Source: CAWBUW01 sp963792075 (lineage in GTDB: Bacteria; Chloroflexota; Anaerolineae; Anaerolineales; UBA4823). From it: DNA of 64,000 nt. Of this stretch, positions 1 to 8,560 are shown piece after piece. How positions within the stretch are numbered: the stretch's first letter is position 1; each line of letters opens with the position of its first letter. The translations under genes were made by a program, and so were the position numbers. The stretch is from positions 1,736,001 to 1,800,000 of the forward strand of contig CAWBUW010000012.1 of NCBI GenBank assembly GCA_963792075.1. The letters are read 5' to 3'. The notes beneath the pieces are model-generated. The model was not told the origin of the DNA, did not search any database, and saw only the letters and a list, made by a program, of their open reading frames with translations.

Positions 1-234
1 GCGCCGCGGCCAGCCGCCTGAGGCGGGCAGCGTATAGAGATCGGAAAGATCGTCACGGTCCCAGATAAAGGCGATCTGTTCCCCATCCGGGGACAGGCTG
101 TGGTTGCGCAGCCGCTGTACGCCAGCCAGCAGCGGCAGGCTCCAGCCCGCGGGGGGGTTCATGTCGGGCCGGTCCAGGGAGGGCCAACCGTTGCGCTCAT
201 ATTTTTCGACCAGTGGAATTGACTCGTGCATCAT
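1..234 (-). CDS. S9-family (prolyl oligopeptidase-like) peptidase, N-terminal fragment
   Basis: This open frame runs leftward off the window edge, so only the first 78 residues are visible. The segment SLSPDGEQIAFIWDRDD followed by DLYTLPASGGWPRR is the TolB/WD40-like propeller blade pattern that opens acylaminoacyl-peptidases of family S9; the catalytic alpha/beta-hydrolase half lies outside the window. Two ATG codons (234 and 231) are adjacent and I chose the first. It follows the peptide ABC transporter genes on the same strand, separated only by a palindrome, which fits hydrolysis of imported peptides. The family call rests on the propeller alone; a non-enzymatic TolB-like protein is possible. 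Confidence 0.7.
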   Translation of the reverse strand, partial: MMHESIPLVEKYERNGWPSLDRPDMNPPAGWSLPLLAGVQRLRNHSLSPDGEQIAFIWDRDDLSDLYTLPASGGWPRR

Positions 235-249
235 GGCTTTCAATGAATT

Positions 250-300
250 TTATTTTGTGGTGTGTGCGGCGGCGTAGCCGCCGCACACACCACAAAATAA
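250..300. repeat. Perfect intergenic palindrome, 24-bp arms, gta loop
   Basis: Symmetric about position 275, with arms 250-273 and 277-300 fully complementary. It lies between the dppF-like gene and the S9 peptidase. The apex is GGC-gta-GCC. An A/T-rich arm end gives short T runs on both strands, so it could act as a bidirectional terminator or attenuate expression of the peptidase. Confidence 0.85.
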
Positions 301-315
301 TTTTCAGATAGGTTC

Positions 316-1305
316 TTATGGCATGACTACATGGCAGGCAATCCAATGGTTCGGCAGCACTTGGCGCCATTCTGGATTCTGTTGGCTGCATATATCGATC
401 GCTAAAGGACAGCGAGGATGGAAGTGGCAGCCGGAGGGCGGGTTCAGCGGACTGGGGATTTCGCCGCGCAGGATCTGGCGCTTGCGGGCGCGGTCTTTCT
501 TCGGGTCTGGGATCGGCACTGCAGAAAGCAGCGCCACGGTATAAGGATGGAGGGGGTTTTCATACAGCTCATCCCGGTCAGCCATTTCTACGATCATGCC
601 TAAATACATCACCGCCACGCGGTCGCAGATATGGCGCACCATGCTCAGGTCATGGGCGATGAAGAGATAGGTCAGGCTGAAACGGTCTTGCAGCTCTTCC
701 AGCAGGTTCACCACCTGCGCCTGGATGGAAACATCCAGGGCTGAGATGGGTTCGTCACAGACCAGGAAGATGGGTTTGGAAGCCAGGGCGCGGGCTACGC
801 CAATCCGCTGGCGCTGTCCGCCGGAAAATTCGTGGGGGAAGCGGTTCAAGTGGGAGGGGCTCAGGCCGACCAGTTGGAGTAACTCTCTCACCCGCTCGGT
901 GCGTTCGTTGACTCCCGCACACAGGTGGTGGACTCGCAATGGTTCAGCAATGATCGAGTTGACCGTCCAGCGTGGGTTGAGTGAGGCGTAGGGATCCTGA
1001 AAAATGATCTGCGCTTTGCGCCGCAGGGCCATCAGGTTGGCCCCCTTGGCATGGCGTACATCCAGGCCATCGATAATGACTTCACCGCTGGTGGCAGGAT
1101 AGAGACCCAGCAAGGTACGGCCGGCGGTGGTCTTGCCGCAGCCGCTTTCGCCGACCAGGCCGAGGGTTTCGCCGCGTTGGATTTCAAACGAGATGCCGTC
1201 TACGGCGCGTATGGTGCCGACCGAGTGCTGGAAAACCACGCCGTGTGACACCGGGAAGTGTTTGGTCAGGTTGTGGACCTGGATCAGGGCTTCTGATGCG
1301 CTCAT
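316..1305 (-). CDS. dppF: Peptide ABC transporter ATP-binding protein (DppF/OppF type)
   Basis: A 329-residue ABC ATPase that powers oligopeptide/dipeptide import at the inner face of the membrane. It has a Walker A motif GESGCGKTT at residues 52-60, the signature FSGGQRQRIGVARAL in the middle, Walker B LVCDEP, and the C-terminal oligopeptide-transporter extension with the Cys-containing CHFHPRCP block. Its start overlaps the end of the DppD-type gene by four bases, so the two are translationally coupled. It is the last transporter gene of the operon, just before the S9 peptidase fragment. Subfamily (dipeptide versus oligopeptide) cannot be settled from sequence. Confidence 0.93.
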   Translation of the reverse strand: MSASEALIQVHNLTKHFPVSHGVVFQHSVGTIRAVDGISFEIQRGETLGLVGESGCGKTTAGRTLLGLYPATSGEVIIDGLDVRHAKGANLMALRRKAQIIFQDPYASLNPRWTVNSIIAEPLRVHHLCAGVNERTERVRELLQLVGLSPSHLNRFPHEFSGGQRQRIGVARALASKPIFLVCDEPISALDVSIQAQVVNLLEELQDRFSLTYLFIAHDLSMVRHICDRVAVMYLGMIVEMADRDELYENPLHPYTVALLSAVPIPDPKKDRARKRQILRGEIPSPLNPPSGCHFHPRCPLAIDICSQQNPEWRQVLPNHWIACHVVMP

Positions 1306-2330
1306 CTCAAACCCCCGGTGTTGACATCCACCCAGCAGGCGATGCGGTGTTCCTGGGGGATCAACCCCTCAGATACGCCTGAGCCGTGAGAGGATACGTG
1401 GGATAGGGTAGGATTATCGGTATAGCAGCGCTCAACTCGATATTCGCAGCGCGGCGCAAAGGGGCAGCCTTTTGGCTCTACCAGCAGGTTGGGCGGTGCG
1501 CCGGGGATGGACTTCAGCCGTTTATCCCGCCGGCGGTCGACGCGCGGCAGAGCGGACAGCAAAGCCAGGGTATAGGGGTGGCGAGGGTCTTCATACAGCA
1601 AATCCACATCGGCTTCTTCGACGATATAGCCTGCATACATCACGATGACGCGATCGGCCATCCCGGCGACCACCCCCAGGTCGTGCGTGATCCAGATGAT
1701 GGATAAGTTGATCGTCTGGCGCAGGCTCTGCACCAGCTCAATGATCTGCGCCTGGATCGTCACATCCAGGGCCGTGGTGGGTTCATCGGCAATGAGCAGC
1801 ACGGGATTGCAGGACAGCGCCATGGCTATCATCACACGCTGGCGCATGCCTCCTGAAAATTGGTGCGGGTAGCTATCCAGGCGGTGCTCTGCTTCGGGGA
1901 TGCCCACCATTCCGAGAAGTTCAATGGCGCGGCGGCGTGCCGCTTCGTGTGTCATATTTAGGTGAACGCGCAGCGCTTCGGTGATCTGGCGACCGATGGT
2001 CAGCACCGGGTTGAGCGAGGTCATGGGATCTTGAAATACCATGGCGATGGATTGGCCGCGGATATTGGTCTCCATTTCTTTTTCGCTCAATTTGAAAAGG
2101 TCATTGCCCTGGTACATGGCAGACCCACTGATTATTTTGCCCGGCGGGATGGGGATCAGGCGCAGGATCGAAAGCATGGTCACCGATTTCCCGCAGCCGC
2201 TTTCCCCCACCACCGCCAGGGTGCCGCCCTGGGGCAGGTCGAACGACACCCCATTCACAGCATAAACAGTCCCTTCTGGCGTGAGGAAGCGTGTCTTCAA
2301 ATCACGGACTTCAAGTAGATTTTCACCCAT
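1302..2330 (-). CDS. dppD: Peptide ABC transporter ATP-binding protein (DppD/OppD type)
   Basis: A 342-residue ATPase that pairs with the following DppF-type subunit to form the heterodimeric motor of a peptide importer. Walker A GESGCGKS is at residues 42-49, the signature is FSGGMRQRVMIAMAL, Walker B is LLIADEPTTALD, and the C-terminal oligopeptide domain ends with the conserved CPFAPRC cluster. It begins six bases after the DppC-type permease gene and overlaps the dppF start, so it is clearly inside the operon. Confidence 0.93.
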   Translation of the reverse strand: MGENLLEVRDLKTRFLTPEGTVYAVNGVSFDLPQGGTLAVVGESGCGKSVTMLSILRLIPIPPGKIISGSAMYQGNDLFKLSEKEMETNIRGQSIAMVFQDPMTSLNPVLTIGRQITEALRVHLNMTHEAARRRAIELLGMVGIPEAEHRLDSYPHQFSGGMRQRVMIAMALSCNPVLLIADEPTTALDVTIQAQIIELVQSLRQTINLSIIWITHDLGVVAGMADRVIVMYAGYIVEEADVDLLYEDPRHPYTLALLSALPRVDRRRDKRLKSIPGAPPNLLVEPKGCPFAPRCEYRVERCYTDNPTLSHVSSHGSGVSEGLIPQEHRIACWVDVNTGGLR

Positions 2331-2336
2331 AAGCCC

Positions 2337-3287
2337 TCATACGGTCCGACTGCGCGGGTCGAGCGCATCCCGCAAACCGTCACCCACAAAGTTGATTGCC
2401 AGGACGATCAAGAGGATGAGCAGGCCCGGGAACAGCCACAACCAATAAGCTGTCTCGATGTAGTTGTATGCGCCTTCCAGCATGTTTCCCCAGGTCGCGG
2501 TGGGCGGGCGGACGCCTAACCCCAAGAAACTGATATAGGCTTCGAGGGAGATGGCGTTGGCGATGCCCAGCGTGGCAGAGACAACGATCGGGGCGATGCT
2601 GTTGGGCAGGATATGCAGGAAGATGATTTCAAGAGTTGATGTTCCGGTGGCGCGTGCGGCGAGGACGAACTCATTCTCTTTGATGGAGAGAAACTCGGCG
2701 CGGACGATGCGCGCCAGGTAAGGCCACGAGGTCAGGCCGATGATGACTACGATCACGATCACGCTGCCGCTTAACTGGCGGCCCAGGACCCAAACGTCGG
2801 GGAGGTCTCCGGCGAAGAACTTGGCCATGACCAGGAGCAGGAAGATCTGCGGGATAATCAAGATGGCCTCGGTGAAGCGCATGAGCAGATTATCCAGCCA
2901 GCCGCCAAAATAACCGGCCAGAGCGCCGATCAAAATTCCCATGGAAACTTCGAGCAGCATGGCGGTGAGGCCGATCATCAAGGAGATTTGGCCGCCGTAG
3001 ATGGTGCGGGCGAGGATGTCGCGGCCAATGACGTCCGTGCCAAAGGGATGCGCCGCAGAAGGGGGTTGCAGGGCGATGCTGGTATCGTTATAATTGGCGA
3101 ATTTTTCGGTAAAGACGAAAGCTCCCCCGATGCAGTAGAGGATCAATAAGACCAAAATCGCAATGCCGCCAATAGCCATTTTGTGGCGGCGAAAACGCAG
3201 CCAGGCCATGTGTGACAGGGTCAGCGGAGGGGCTTCCAGTTCGTCGAGGGTGGGACGGGGGATGGGCGCAAGGGATGGCTCGGGCAT
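2337..3287 (-). CDS. dppC: Peptide ABC transporter permease (DppC/OppC type)
   Basis: A 316-residue inner-membrane permease. The N-terminal tail is followed by a membrane segment near residues 40-60, then a periplasmic loop and the six-helix binding-protein-dependent transport domain. The EAA coupling loop is visible as ATGTSTLEIIFLHILPNS. It sits downstream of dppB, separated by a perfect 20-bp-arm palindrome, and just upstream of dppD. The start ATG has only a weak purine-rich leader. Confidence 0.92.
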   Translation of the reverse strand: MPEPSLAPIPRPTLDELEAPPLTLSHMAWLRFRRHKMAIGGIAILVLLILYCIGGAFVFTEKFANYNDTSIALQPPSAAHPFGTDVIGRDILARTIYGGQISLMIGLTAMLLEVSMGILIGALAGYFGGWLDNLLMRFTEAILIIPQIFLLLVMAKFFAGDLPDVWVLGRQLSGSVIVIVVIIGLTSWPYLARIVRAEFLSIKENEFVLAARATGTSTLEIIFLHILPNSIAPIVVSATLGIANAISLEAYISFLGLGVRPPTATWGNMLEGAYNYIETAYWLWLFPGLLILLIVLAINFVGDGLRDALDPRSRTV

Positions 3288-3302
3288 GGGCTCTTTCTGT
3301 GG

Positions 3303-3346
3303 GGATGTGTCTGCCCCAAAAGGTTACTTTTGGGGCAGACACATCC
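3303..3346. repeat. Perfect palindrome between dppB and dppC, 20-bp arms
   Basis: Arms 3303-3322 and 3327-3346 with a four-base loop. It sits inside the operon between the two permease genes, so if it forms in RNA it would lie in the polycistronic message rather than at its end. It has no long T tract, which argues against a simple terminator; a processing or stability element is plausible. Confidence 0.85.
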
Positions 3347-3351
3347 TTTCG

Positions 3352-4383
3352 TTAATCGTATCGAATCCGTGGATCCAACCAGGCATAGATGATGTCGGTA
3401 AGGATCTGAAAGACGATCACGGCAGCGGCGATCAGCATCATGATGCCCATGACAACGGGCGTATCTCCCCTGGATACATGATCGAGGAATAAACGGCCCA
3501 TGCCAGGCCAGGCGAAAATCCGCTCGGTGACCAGCGCTCCGCCCAGCAGGAAGGGCAAATCCAGGCCCACGATGGTGACGATCGGCAGAGAGGCGTTCTT
3601 CAGGGCATGGATGAAAACGATCTCGCGCCTGGGCAGCCCTTTGGCGCGCGCCGTACGGATATAATCCTGGTTCAAGGCTTCCAGCATGGTGCTGCGGATG
3701 TAACGGCTGTAGGCTGAGAAGCTGGTCAGGGCGATCGTAAAGACGGGCAAGATCATGTGCAGCATGACCTGGCCCGGCGTATTCCCGATGCGCGGATCGA
3801 ACATGCCGATGGTGGGCAGGTAGGGCAGCCCCCATTTCTTGAAATTGACCGCGAAGATGTACATCACGCTGAGGCCAACGAAGAAGATCGGCATCGAGTA
3901 GCCAATGAAGGAAAGCGTGGTCACCAGGTTATCCAGGAGGGAGTATTGGCGCAGCGCTGAATAGACCCCGAGCAGCAGTGCGCCAAACACAACCACGAAT
4001 TCAGCCGTCAGCATGAGCAGCAGCGTGTTCGGCAGTCGCGAGAGGATCACATGGATGGCCGGCTGGCGTGCGACGAGTGAGAGACCAAAGTCGCCCCGCA
4101 GGACACCTTTGCGGGTTCCGTAACTTTCATAAACGCCATCGCCATCCACATCTACTTTCTTCCAATCATTGCCTGCCAACCAGTAGATGTATTGGATGAG
4201 CATGGGTTGGTCCAGGCCCAACTGGCGAGACAGGCGTTCGCGGTCTTGCTTGCGCGTGACCGAACGACCGCCCATCGTCGCCAGCGGGTCGCCCATGTTC
4301 TGCATCATGACGAACAACACGATGCTGACGATGAAAATCAGCGGAATGCCTTGTAAGAGGCGTTGGCCGATGTAACGCAGCAT
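3352..4383 (-). CDS. dppB: Peptide ABC transporter permease (DppB/OppB type)
   Basis: A 343-residue permease forming half of the transmembrane channel. It has an N-terminal membrane helix (about residues 11-29), a large extracytoplasmic loop, then the conserved transport domain with the EAA motif AKGLPRREIVFIHALKNAS. Unusually, the outside loop carries an Asp-rich DVDGDGVYE stretch at residues 78-86 that resembles an EF-hand/dockerin calcium loop. It starts four bases after the binding-protein gene, as expected for one operon. Confidence 0.92.
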   Translation of the reverse strand: MLRYIGQRLLQGIPLIFIVSIVLFVMMQNMGDPLATMGGRSVTRKQDRERLSRQLGLDQPMLIQYIYWLAGNDWKKVDVDGDGVYESYGTRKGVLRGDFGLSLVARQPAIHVILSRLPNTLLLMLTAEFVVVFGALLLGVYSALRQYSLLDNLVTTLSFIGYSMPIFFVGLSVMYIFAVNFKKWGLPYLPTIGMFDPRIGNTPGQVMLHMILPVFTIALTSFSAYSRYIRSTMLEALNQDYIRTARAKGLPRREIVFIHALKNASLPIVTIVGLDLPFLLGGALVTERIFAWPGMGRLFLDHVSRGDTPVVMGIMMLIAAAVIVFQILTDIIYAWLDPRIRYD

Positions 4384-4387
4384 GGAT

Positions 4388-6022
4388 TTACTTCAGTTTC
4401 CACTCACCAATGTTATAGAAGGGGTTAATGCCGGAAAGCTTGACGTTATCCAGGCGCTTGCCTACAGCCCAGATGTCTGGGTCGAGCCAGATGCTCAGCC
4501 AGTAAACTTTGTCGAACATCAGTTTGCTGATCTGGTGGAAGGTGTTGATGCGGGTATTCAGATCCACCTCGGTGGCCTGCCTCTGGAAGAGCGCGTCCAG
4601 TTCCGGATCGCACAGGAATTCAGCATTGGTACCCTGGGGGGATTCGTCGCTGGGGATCTGATCGCAGCGCCAGTAGCTGATATCCGGATCCGGGAAGAGC
4701 GGGGCGTCGGACCATTCCATGATATCCAGCTCGCCCGTATAGGATGGGCCTTTATCGGCATAGCTGGCAAAGAAGATATCCGAGTCGTAGTTGAGCAAGG
4801 TTACCTTGATCCCCACCTGCTCGAGCATTTGCTGGACGATGGCTTGAGTGCTCTGGCGGACTTCTTTGGAAGTGGTGCCATAGCGCAGGTCTAACTGGAC
4901 TCCATCTTTGGCGCGGATGCCATCGGCGCCAACGGCCCACCCGGCTTCATCGAGAAGCTGCTTGGCTTTGGCTACGTCATACGGGTAAGGCTTCAAGGAC
5001 GGATCTACGTAGGGTGATTTGTCCCACAGCGAGGCGCCGGGTTGTGTCTTGCCCAGGAGCAAGTCCTGCGATATTTTGCTGCGGTCGATGGCGTAGGCCA
5101 GGGCCTGGCGGACGCGCACGTCTTTCAGGGCCGGGTTGCCTTTGTCGCCCAGGTTGAAGAACCAGCCTTCGCTGTATCCTGAGGCCACGCTGACAATTTT
5201 TACGCCAGCTTCTTCCAGCGCGGGGATATCAGGATAGGCGATGAAGATGCCCACGTCCCCATCTCCGGCTTTGAGCGCGGCAATCTGAGAGGCATCATCC
5301 GGTACAATGCGCACAAAGATCTCGTCCAGCACGGCTTTTTTGCCAAAATACTTGTCATTGCGGACGAAGCGTAGGAATGAGCCAGACTGCCACTCTTTCA
5401 CTACGTAAGGGCCATCGCCAACGGTGGGGTTTTTGTTCCAATCGGCGTTATCGAGCGTGCCGTCTTTATCGAACACGGGTTTGAGAATGTGTTCGGGGAG
5501 CAGCCCATGGAAGAGCAGCAGCCAGGGAGCAAAGGGTTCTGCGAAATTTACCACAACCGTGGTCTTATCCGGCGTATCGATGGATGCAATCGAATCGTAG
5601 GGATAGGTCGTGGCGATCAGCGTGTTCTTTGGCTCCATGGTCATATCAAAAGTGAACTTGAAATCCGCTGAGGTAACCGCCTGGCCATCAGACCAGACAA
5701 TATCGTCTCGCAGGTGCAGCGTCAGAACTTTGCCATCTGCCGAGATACCGCCGTTGCTGGTGCTGGGCATTTCTTTGACCAGCACCGGGTAGGCAGCATT
5801 CTGGTCATCAAACTGCCAGGCCCATACATTCCACAGAGGGTGCAGAATGGTTGAGAAGTACATATTGGTGTACTGCGGATTCATGGTATCGGGCTCTTGG
5901 GTAAAGAGCAGGGTGGCTACTTTGGGTTCCCCACTGGTTTTTCCTCCAGTGCCCCCGGCGCAAGCGCTCAGGGCGACGGAAAGCGCAACCAATACCAGAA
6001 GCAGTTTGTATAACTTACGCAT
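4388..6022 (-). CDS. Peptide/solute-binding lipoprotein of the ABC transporter (SBP family 5)
   Basis: A 544-residue extracytoplasmic receptor that captures peptides and delivers them to the permeases. The N-terminus is a lipoprotein signal: basic MRKLYK, a hydrophobic run, and the lipobox LSAC with the acylated Cys at position 21. The mature part shows family 5 hallmarks such as LHLRDDIVWSDGQAVTSADF and the FNLGDKGNPALKDVRVRQAL region. It is the first gene of the transporter operon and is preceded by a recognisable promoter. The exact ligand cannot be read from sequence; this family also binds nickel chelates and sugars. Confidence 0.93.
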   Translation of the reverse strand: MRKLYKLLLVLVALSVALSACAGGTGGKTSGEPKVATLLFTQEPDTMNPQYTNMYFSTILHPLWNVWAWQFDDQNAAYPVLVKEMPSTSNGGISADGKVLTLHLRDDIVWSDGQAVTSADFKFTFDMTMEPKNTLIATTYPYDSIASIDTPDKTTVVVNFAEPFAPWLLLFHGLLPEHILKPVFDKDGTLDNADWNKNPTVGDGPYVVKEWQSGSFLRFVRNDKYFGKKAVLDEIFVRIVPDDASQIAALKAGDGDVGIFIAYPDIPALEEAGVKIVSVASGYSEGWFFNLGDKGNPALKDVRVRQALAYAIDRSKISQDLLLGKTQPGASLWDKSPYVDPSLKPYPYDVAKAKQLLDEAGWAVGADGIRAKDGVQLDLRYGTTSKEVRQSTQAIVQQMLEQVGIKVTLLNYDSDIFFASYADKGPSYTGELDIMEWSDAPLFPDPDISYWRCDQIPSDESPQGTNAEFLCDPELDALFQRQATEVDLNTRINTFHQISKLMFDKVYWLSIWLDPDIWAVGKRLDNVKLSGINPFYNIGEWKLK

Positions 6023-6117
6023 GGTTTTCCTCCTCAGAATTTTTGTGAAACAAAAAGGGTGTTTTGGATGCCGCGGGCGGGAAAGCCGCCCTCACTGCGC
6101 GGCGGTCTATCTATAAT

Positions 6118-6145
6118 AGTATAGTCCGCTTTTACACGATTGCAA
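6118..6145 (-). promoter_or_regulatory. Predicted sigma-70 promoter of the peptide transporter operon
   Basis: On the minus strand, TTGCAA (6140-6145) and TATACT (6118-6123) are separated by 16 bp. The predicted start is about 85-95 bases before the binding-protein ATG. The leader between them holds a GC-rich hairpin near 6075-6090. Confidence 0.55.
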
Positions 6146-6185
6146 CGGCTTTTTGGGGTTGATTTTACTGGGGTTTAGGGGCTGG

Positions 6186-6284
6186 GGGGGGGTGAAATGT
6201 GGGGCAAAGCCCCACATTTCACCCCCCCAATTCCCCCTCTGGTGGAGGGCAATCGCCGGGCAGCGAAGCTGCATGCGATTACCC
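6186..6284. repeat. Element A, copy 1 (palindrome plus hairpin tail)
   Basis: A perfect palindrome at 6186-6228 (20-bp arms, aaa loop, core TGAAATGTGGGGC) is followed by a tail. The tail holds AATTCCCCCTC, then GGGCAATCGC, a GGCAGC-gaa-GCTGC hairpin and GCGATTACCC. The same composite recurs near 40404, 47287 and 48890. It fills most of the gap between the transporter operon and the DUF2804 gene. Confidence 0.8.
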
Positions 6285-6365
6285 TAACATGCACCCAGTT
6301 CGAAGCCGTGATGGACAGCTTCCTGTAGTAAAATCCGAGTGTATTTCAACTCTGGGGCAGAGGGT

Positions 6366-6410
6366 TTGGGGGTAGATACGCTGCGCAAAGCGCAGCGTAT
6401 CTACCCCCAA
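6366..6410. repeat. Perfect palindrome upstream of DUF2804 gene, 21-bp arms, aaa loop
   Basis: Symmetric about 6388 with apex GCGC-aaa-GCGC. It ends 30 bases before the DUF2804 start codon, so it lies in that gene's likely leader. Apart from element A and this palindrome, nothing else was seen in the 6146-6440 gap. Confidence 0.85.
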
Positions 6411-6440
6411 CTGCCTGCTCGAACCATAAGGAGCAACTGC

Positions 6441-7475
6441 ATGCAAACTGAACTCACTGAACGTGGAAGCCTGCTCGATTCCCAAGGTCGCCTCTCACAG
6501 GTAGGCTGGAGCCGCCAGCCGCTGCTGGACTGCAACCTGGAAAATGCCAATTTTTATGCACTGCGTCCTTTGCAGCGCTTCCGGCTGAAACGCTGGGACT
6601 ATTACGCTGTTTTTACCCCCACCCGCTTCTTCTCCGCCACGATTGCGGACCTGGGGTATGCCGGCAACATCTTCGTCTATACGATCGATTTCACCACCCG
6701 TGACCTGCACGAAGAAGGCCTGGTCCTCCCGCTGGGACGCGGTATCACCCTGCCGCGCAACAGCACTGCCGGCGATGCGCACTTTTCGGATGGGCGCGCC
6801 AGTCTGGATTTCCGCATGGTGCCCGAGGGACGACGCATCAGCGTGAATTGGCCTGGCTTCCACCAGGGGCGCGGCATCCAGGCCGATATCTTGCTGCGCT
6901 GCCCGGCGGAACACGAATCGATGACCATCGTGATTCCCATCGGCACGCGGCGCTTCTATTACAACCGCAAGATCAACTGCCTGCCTGCCGAGGGGACGCT
7001 GCGTTACGGTGAGGTTACCGAAAACCTGGAGCCAACCCAGTGCCTGGGATCCTTAGATTGGGGACGCGGGGTGTGGGAGTACCGCAGTTTCTGGAACTGG
7101 GCCAGCGCCTCGGGGTTCCTGCCCGATGGGCGTACGGTAGGGCTCAACCTGGGCTGCGGTTTTGGGGATACCTCAGCAGCATCCGAGGATGCTATCATCC
7201 TGGATGGCCGCGTGCATAAGCTGGGCGCGGTGAAGTACGATTACACCTCTGGGGACTATATGAAACCCTGGCGGTTCAGCGATCAAGCCGGCCGCCTGGA
7301 CCTGACTTTCACCCCCTTCAAAGAGCGGGTGGCAAAGACCAACCTGGGGGTGATCGACAGTGAGGTGCACCAGATGTTTGGGCGCTACCAGGGGCGGGCG
7401 GTGACCGATGAAGGCGAGACCCTCCGGATCGAGAACCTGGTTGGCTTTGCCGAGGAGCACCGCGCCCGCTGGTAA
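6441..7475 (+). CDS. DUF2804 domain-containing protein
   Basis: A 344-residue protein matching the uncharacterised DUF2804 family over its whole length. It opens with a tag-like N-terminus (TERGSLLDSQGRLSQVGWSR) and has the conserved SLDWGRGVWEYRSFWNWAS segment in the second half. There is no signal peptide or membrane helix, so it is probably cytosolic. I start at the ATG at 6441 because AAGGAG lies ten bases upstream; an in-frame upstream start would be encoded by the palindrome. Function is unknown; family members look like beta-rich lipocalin-type folds. Confidence 0.85.
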   Translation: MQTELTERGSLLDSQGRLSQVGWSRQPLLDCNLENANFYALRPLQRFRLKRWDYYAVFTPTRFFSATIADLGYAGNIFVYTIDFTTRDLHEEGLVLPLGRGITLPRNSTAGDAHFSDGRASLDFRMVPEGRRISVNWPGFHQGRGIQADILLRCPAEHESMTIVIPIGTRRFYYNRKINCLPAEGTLRYGEVTENLEPTQCLGSLDWGRGVWEYRSFWNWASASGFLPDGRTVGLNLGCGFGDTSAASEDAIILDGRVHKLGAVKYDYTSGDYMKPWRFSDQAGRLDLTFTPFKERVAKTNLGVIDSEVHQMFGRYQGRAVTDEGETLRIENLVGFAEEHRARW

Positions 7476-7504
7476 CCCTTAGAAAGTGAGGTAAACTTTG
7501 GGAT

Positions 7505-8476
7505 ATGCATATTTACACCCTGAACAAATGGCAGCACAATCACGATTTCACGACTGTAGACCCATCTAACGAGCGCAAGACGCTGCAAGTGGTGCTCTTG
7601 ACCGCCGGTATGATGGGCCTGGAGATCGCCGCGGGGACATTTTATGGTTCCATGGCGCTGTTGGCGGATGGTTGGCACATGGGCACGCATGCGGCCGCGC
7701 TGGGGATCACTCTTTTCGCTTATCGTTACGCCAGCCGCCATGCCCGCGACCCGCGTTATACCTTTGGTACGGGAAAGATCGGCGTACTGGGCGGATTTTC
7801 CAGTGCCATCGTACTGCAGGTCGTGGCGATATTAATGATGGTCGAAGCGGGCAAGCGCCTGTTCGCTCCCCAACCGATCCGTTTTGAGGAAGCGATTGCG
7901 GTAGCCGTGGTGGGATTGGCTGTAAACCTGCTGAGCGTGCGCCTGTTGGGAGTGGATCATCACCACGGTGAGGACCATGCTCATGCAGACCCTGACACTG
8001 CAGGCCATGGCTCTCACGAAGACCATAACCTGAAGGCGGCCTACCTGCATGTGCTGGCGGATGCGCTGACCTCGGTATTGGCTATCGTGGCACTGCTGGC
8101 GGGGCGCGTGTGGGGTTGGATCTGGCTGGATGCTTTGATGGGGATTGTGGGCGGGTTGGTGATCAGCCGTTGGGCGATCGGCCTGCTGCGTGAGACGGGG
8201 CATATCCTGCTGGATGGTCAGGCGGAAGAAAAATTGATCGCCCAGATCCGTGCGGCGCTTGAAAATGACGCTGATACGCGCCTGGCGGACCTGCATGTCT
8301 GGCAGGTGGGGGCAAACGAAGCGGCAGCCATTATCTCGCTGGTGACACATTACCCCCGCCCCGTGGAGCATTATCGCAGCCTGATGGATGCCTTCCCTGT
8401 TTTAAAGCATATCACGATTGAAGTCAATCCCTGTGAGGGGACGCCCTGCATCCCGGTAGAAGGGCTGACCCGTTGA
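7505..8476 (+). CDS. dmeF: Cation diffusion facilitator, DmeF-type Co/Ni exporter
   Basis: A 323-residue inner-membrane antiporter expected to expel divalent metals such as cobalt or nickel. The DmeF-type N-terminus (W-x-H-x-H-D-F then NERKT) precedes six membrane helices. The metal-site Asp/His pattern ADGWHMGTHA is in helix 2, with HVLADALTS in helix 5. A His/Asp-rich cytoplasmic loop (DHHHGEDHAHAD, around residues 140-165) lies between helices 4 and 5. The C-terminal domain ADLHVWQVG is typical of the family. It clusters with a ChrB-like gene and the arsenic operon. Confidence 0.9.
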   Translation: MHIYTLNKWQHNHDFTTVDPSNERKTLQVVLLTAGMMGLEIAAGTFYGSMALLADGWHMGTHAAALGITLFAYRYASRHARDPRYTFGTGKIGVLGGFSSAIVLQVVAILMMVEAGKRLFAPQPIRFEEAIAVAVVGLAVNLLSVRLLGVDHHHGEDHAHADPDTAGHGSHEDHNLKAAYLHVLADALTSVLAIVALLAGRVWGWIWLDALMGIVGGLVISRWAIGLLRETGHILLDGQAEEKLIAQIRAALENDADTRLADLHVWQVGANEAAAIISLVTHYPRPVEHYRSLMDAFPVLKHITIEVNPCEGTPCIPVEGLTR

Positions 8477-8490
8477 AAACAAAATATATT

Positions 8491-8538
8491 TTTTTGTGGT
8501 ATTCACCCCCCACTTGTGGGGGGTGAATACCACAAAAA
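8491..8538. repeat. Perfect palindrome, 23-bp arms, between dmeF and chrB-like gene
   Basis: Arms begin with TTTTTGTGGTATTCACC and close at a very small loop around 8514-8515. The arm ends give T5 on both strands after a GC-rich stem, so this one could work as a bidirectional intrinsic terminator. It lies just upstream of the ribosome binding site of the ChrB-like gene. Confidence 0.85.
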
Positions 8539-8560
8539 CCCTTTTCTAAGGAGAAAAACT

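Noticed and set aside
6339..6440. Upstream extension of the DUF2804 protein
   Set aside because: The extra 34 residues are encoded by a palindrome and the internal ATG has a clear ribosome site.
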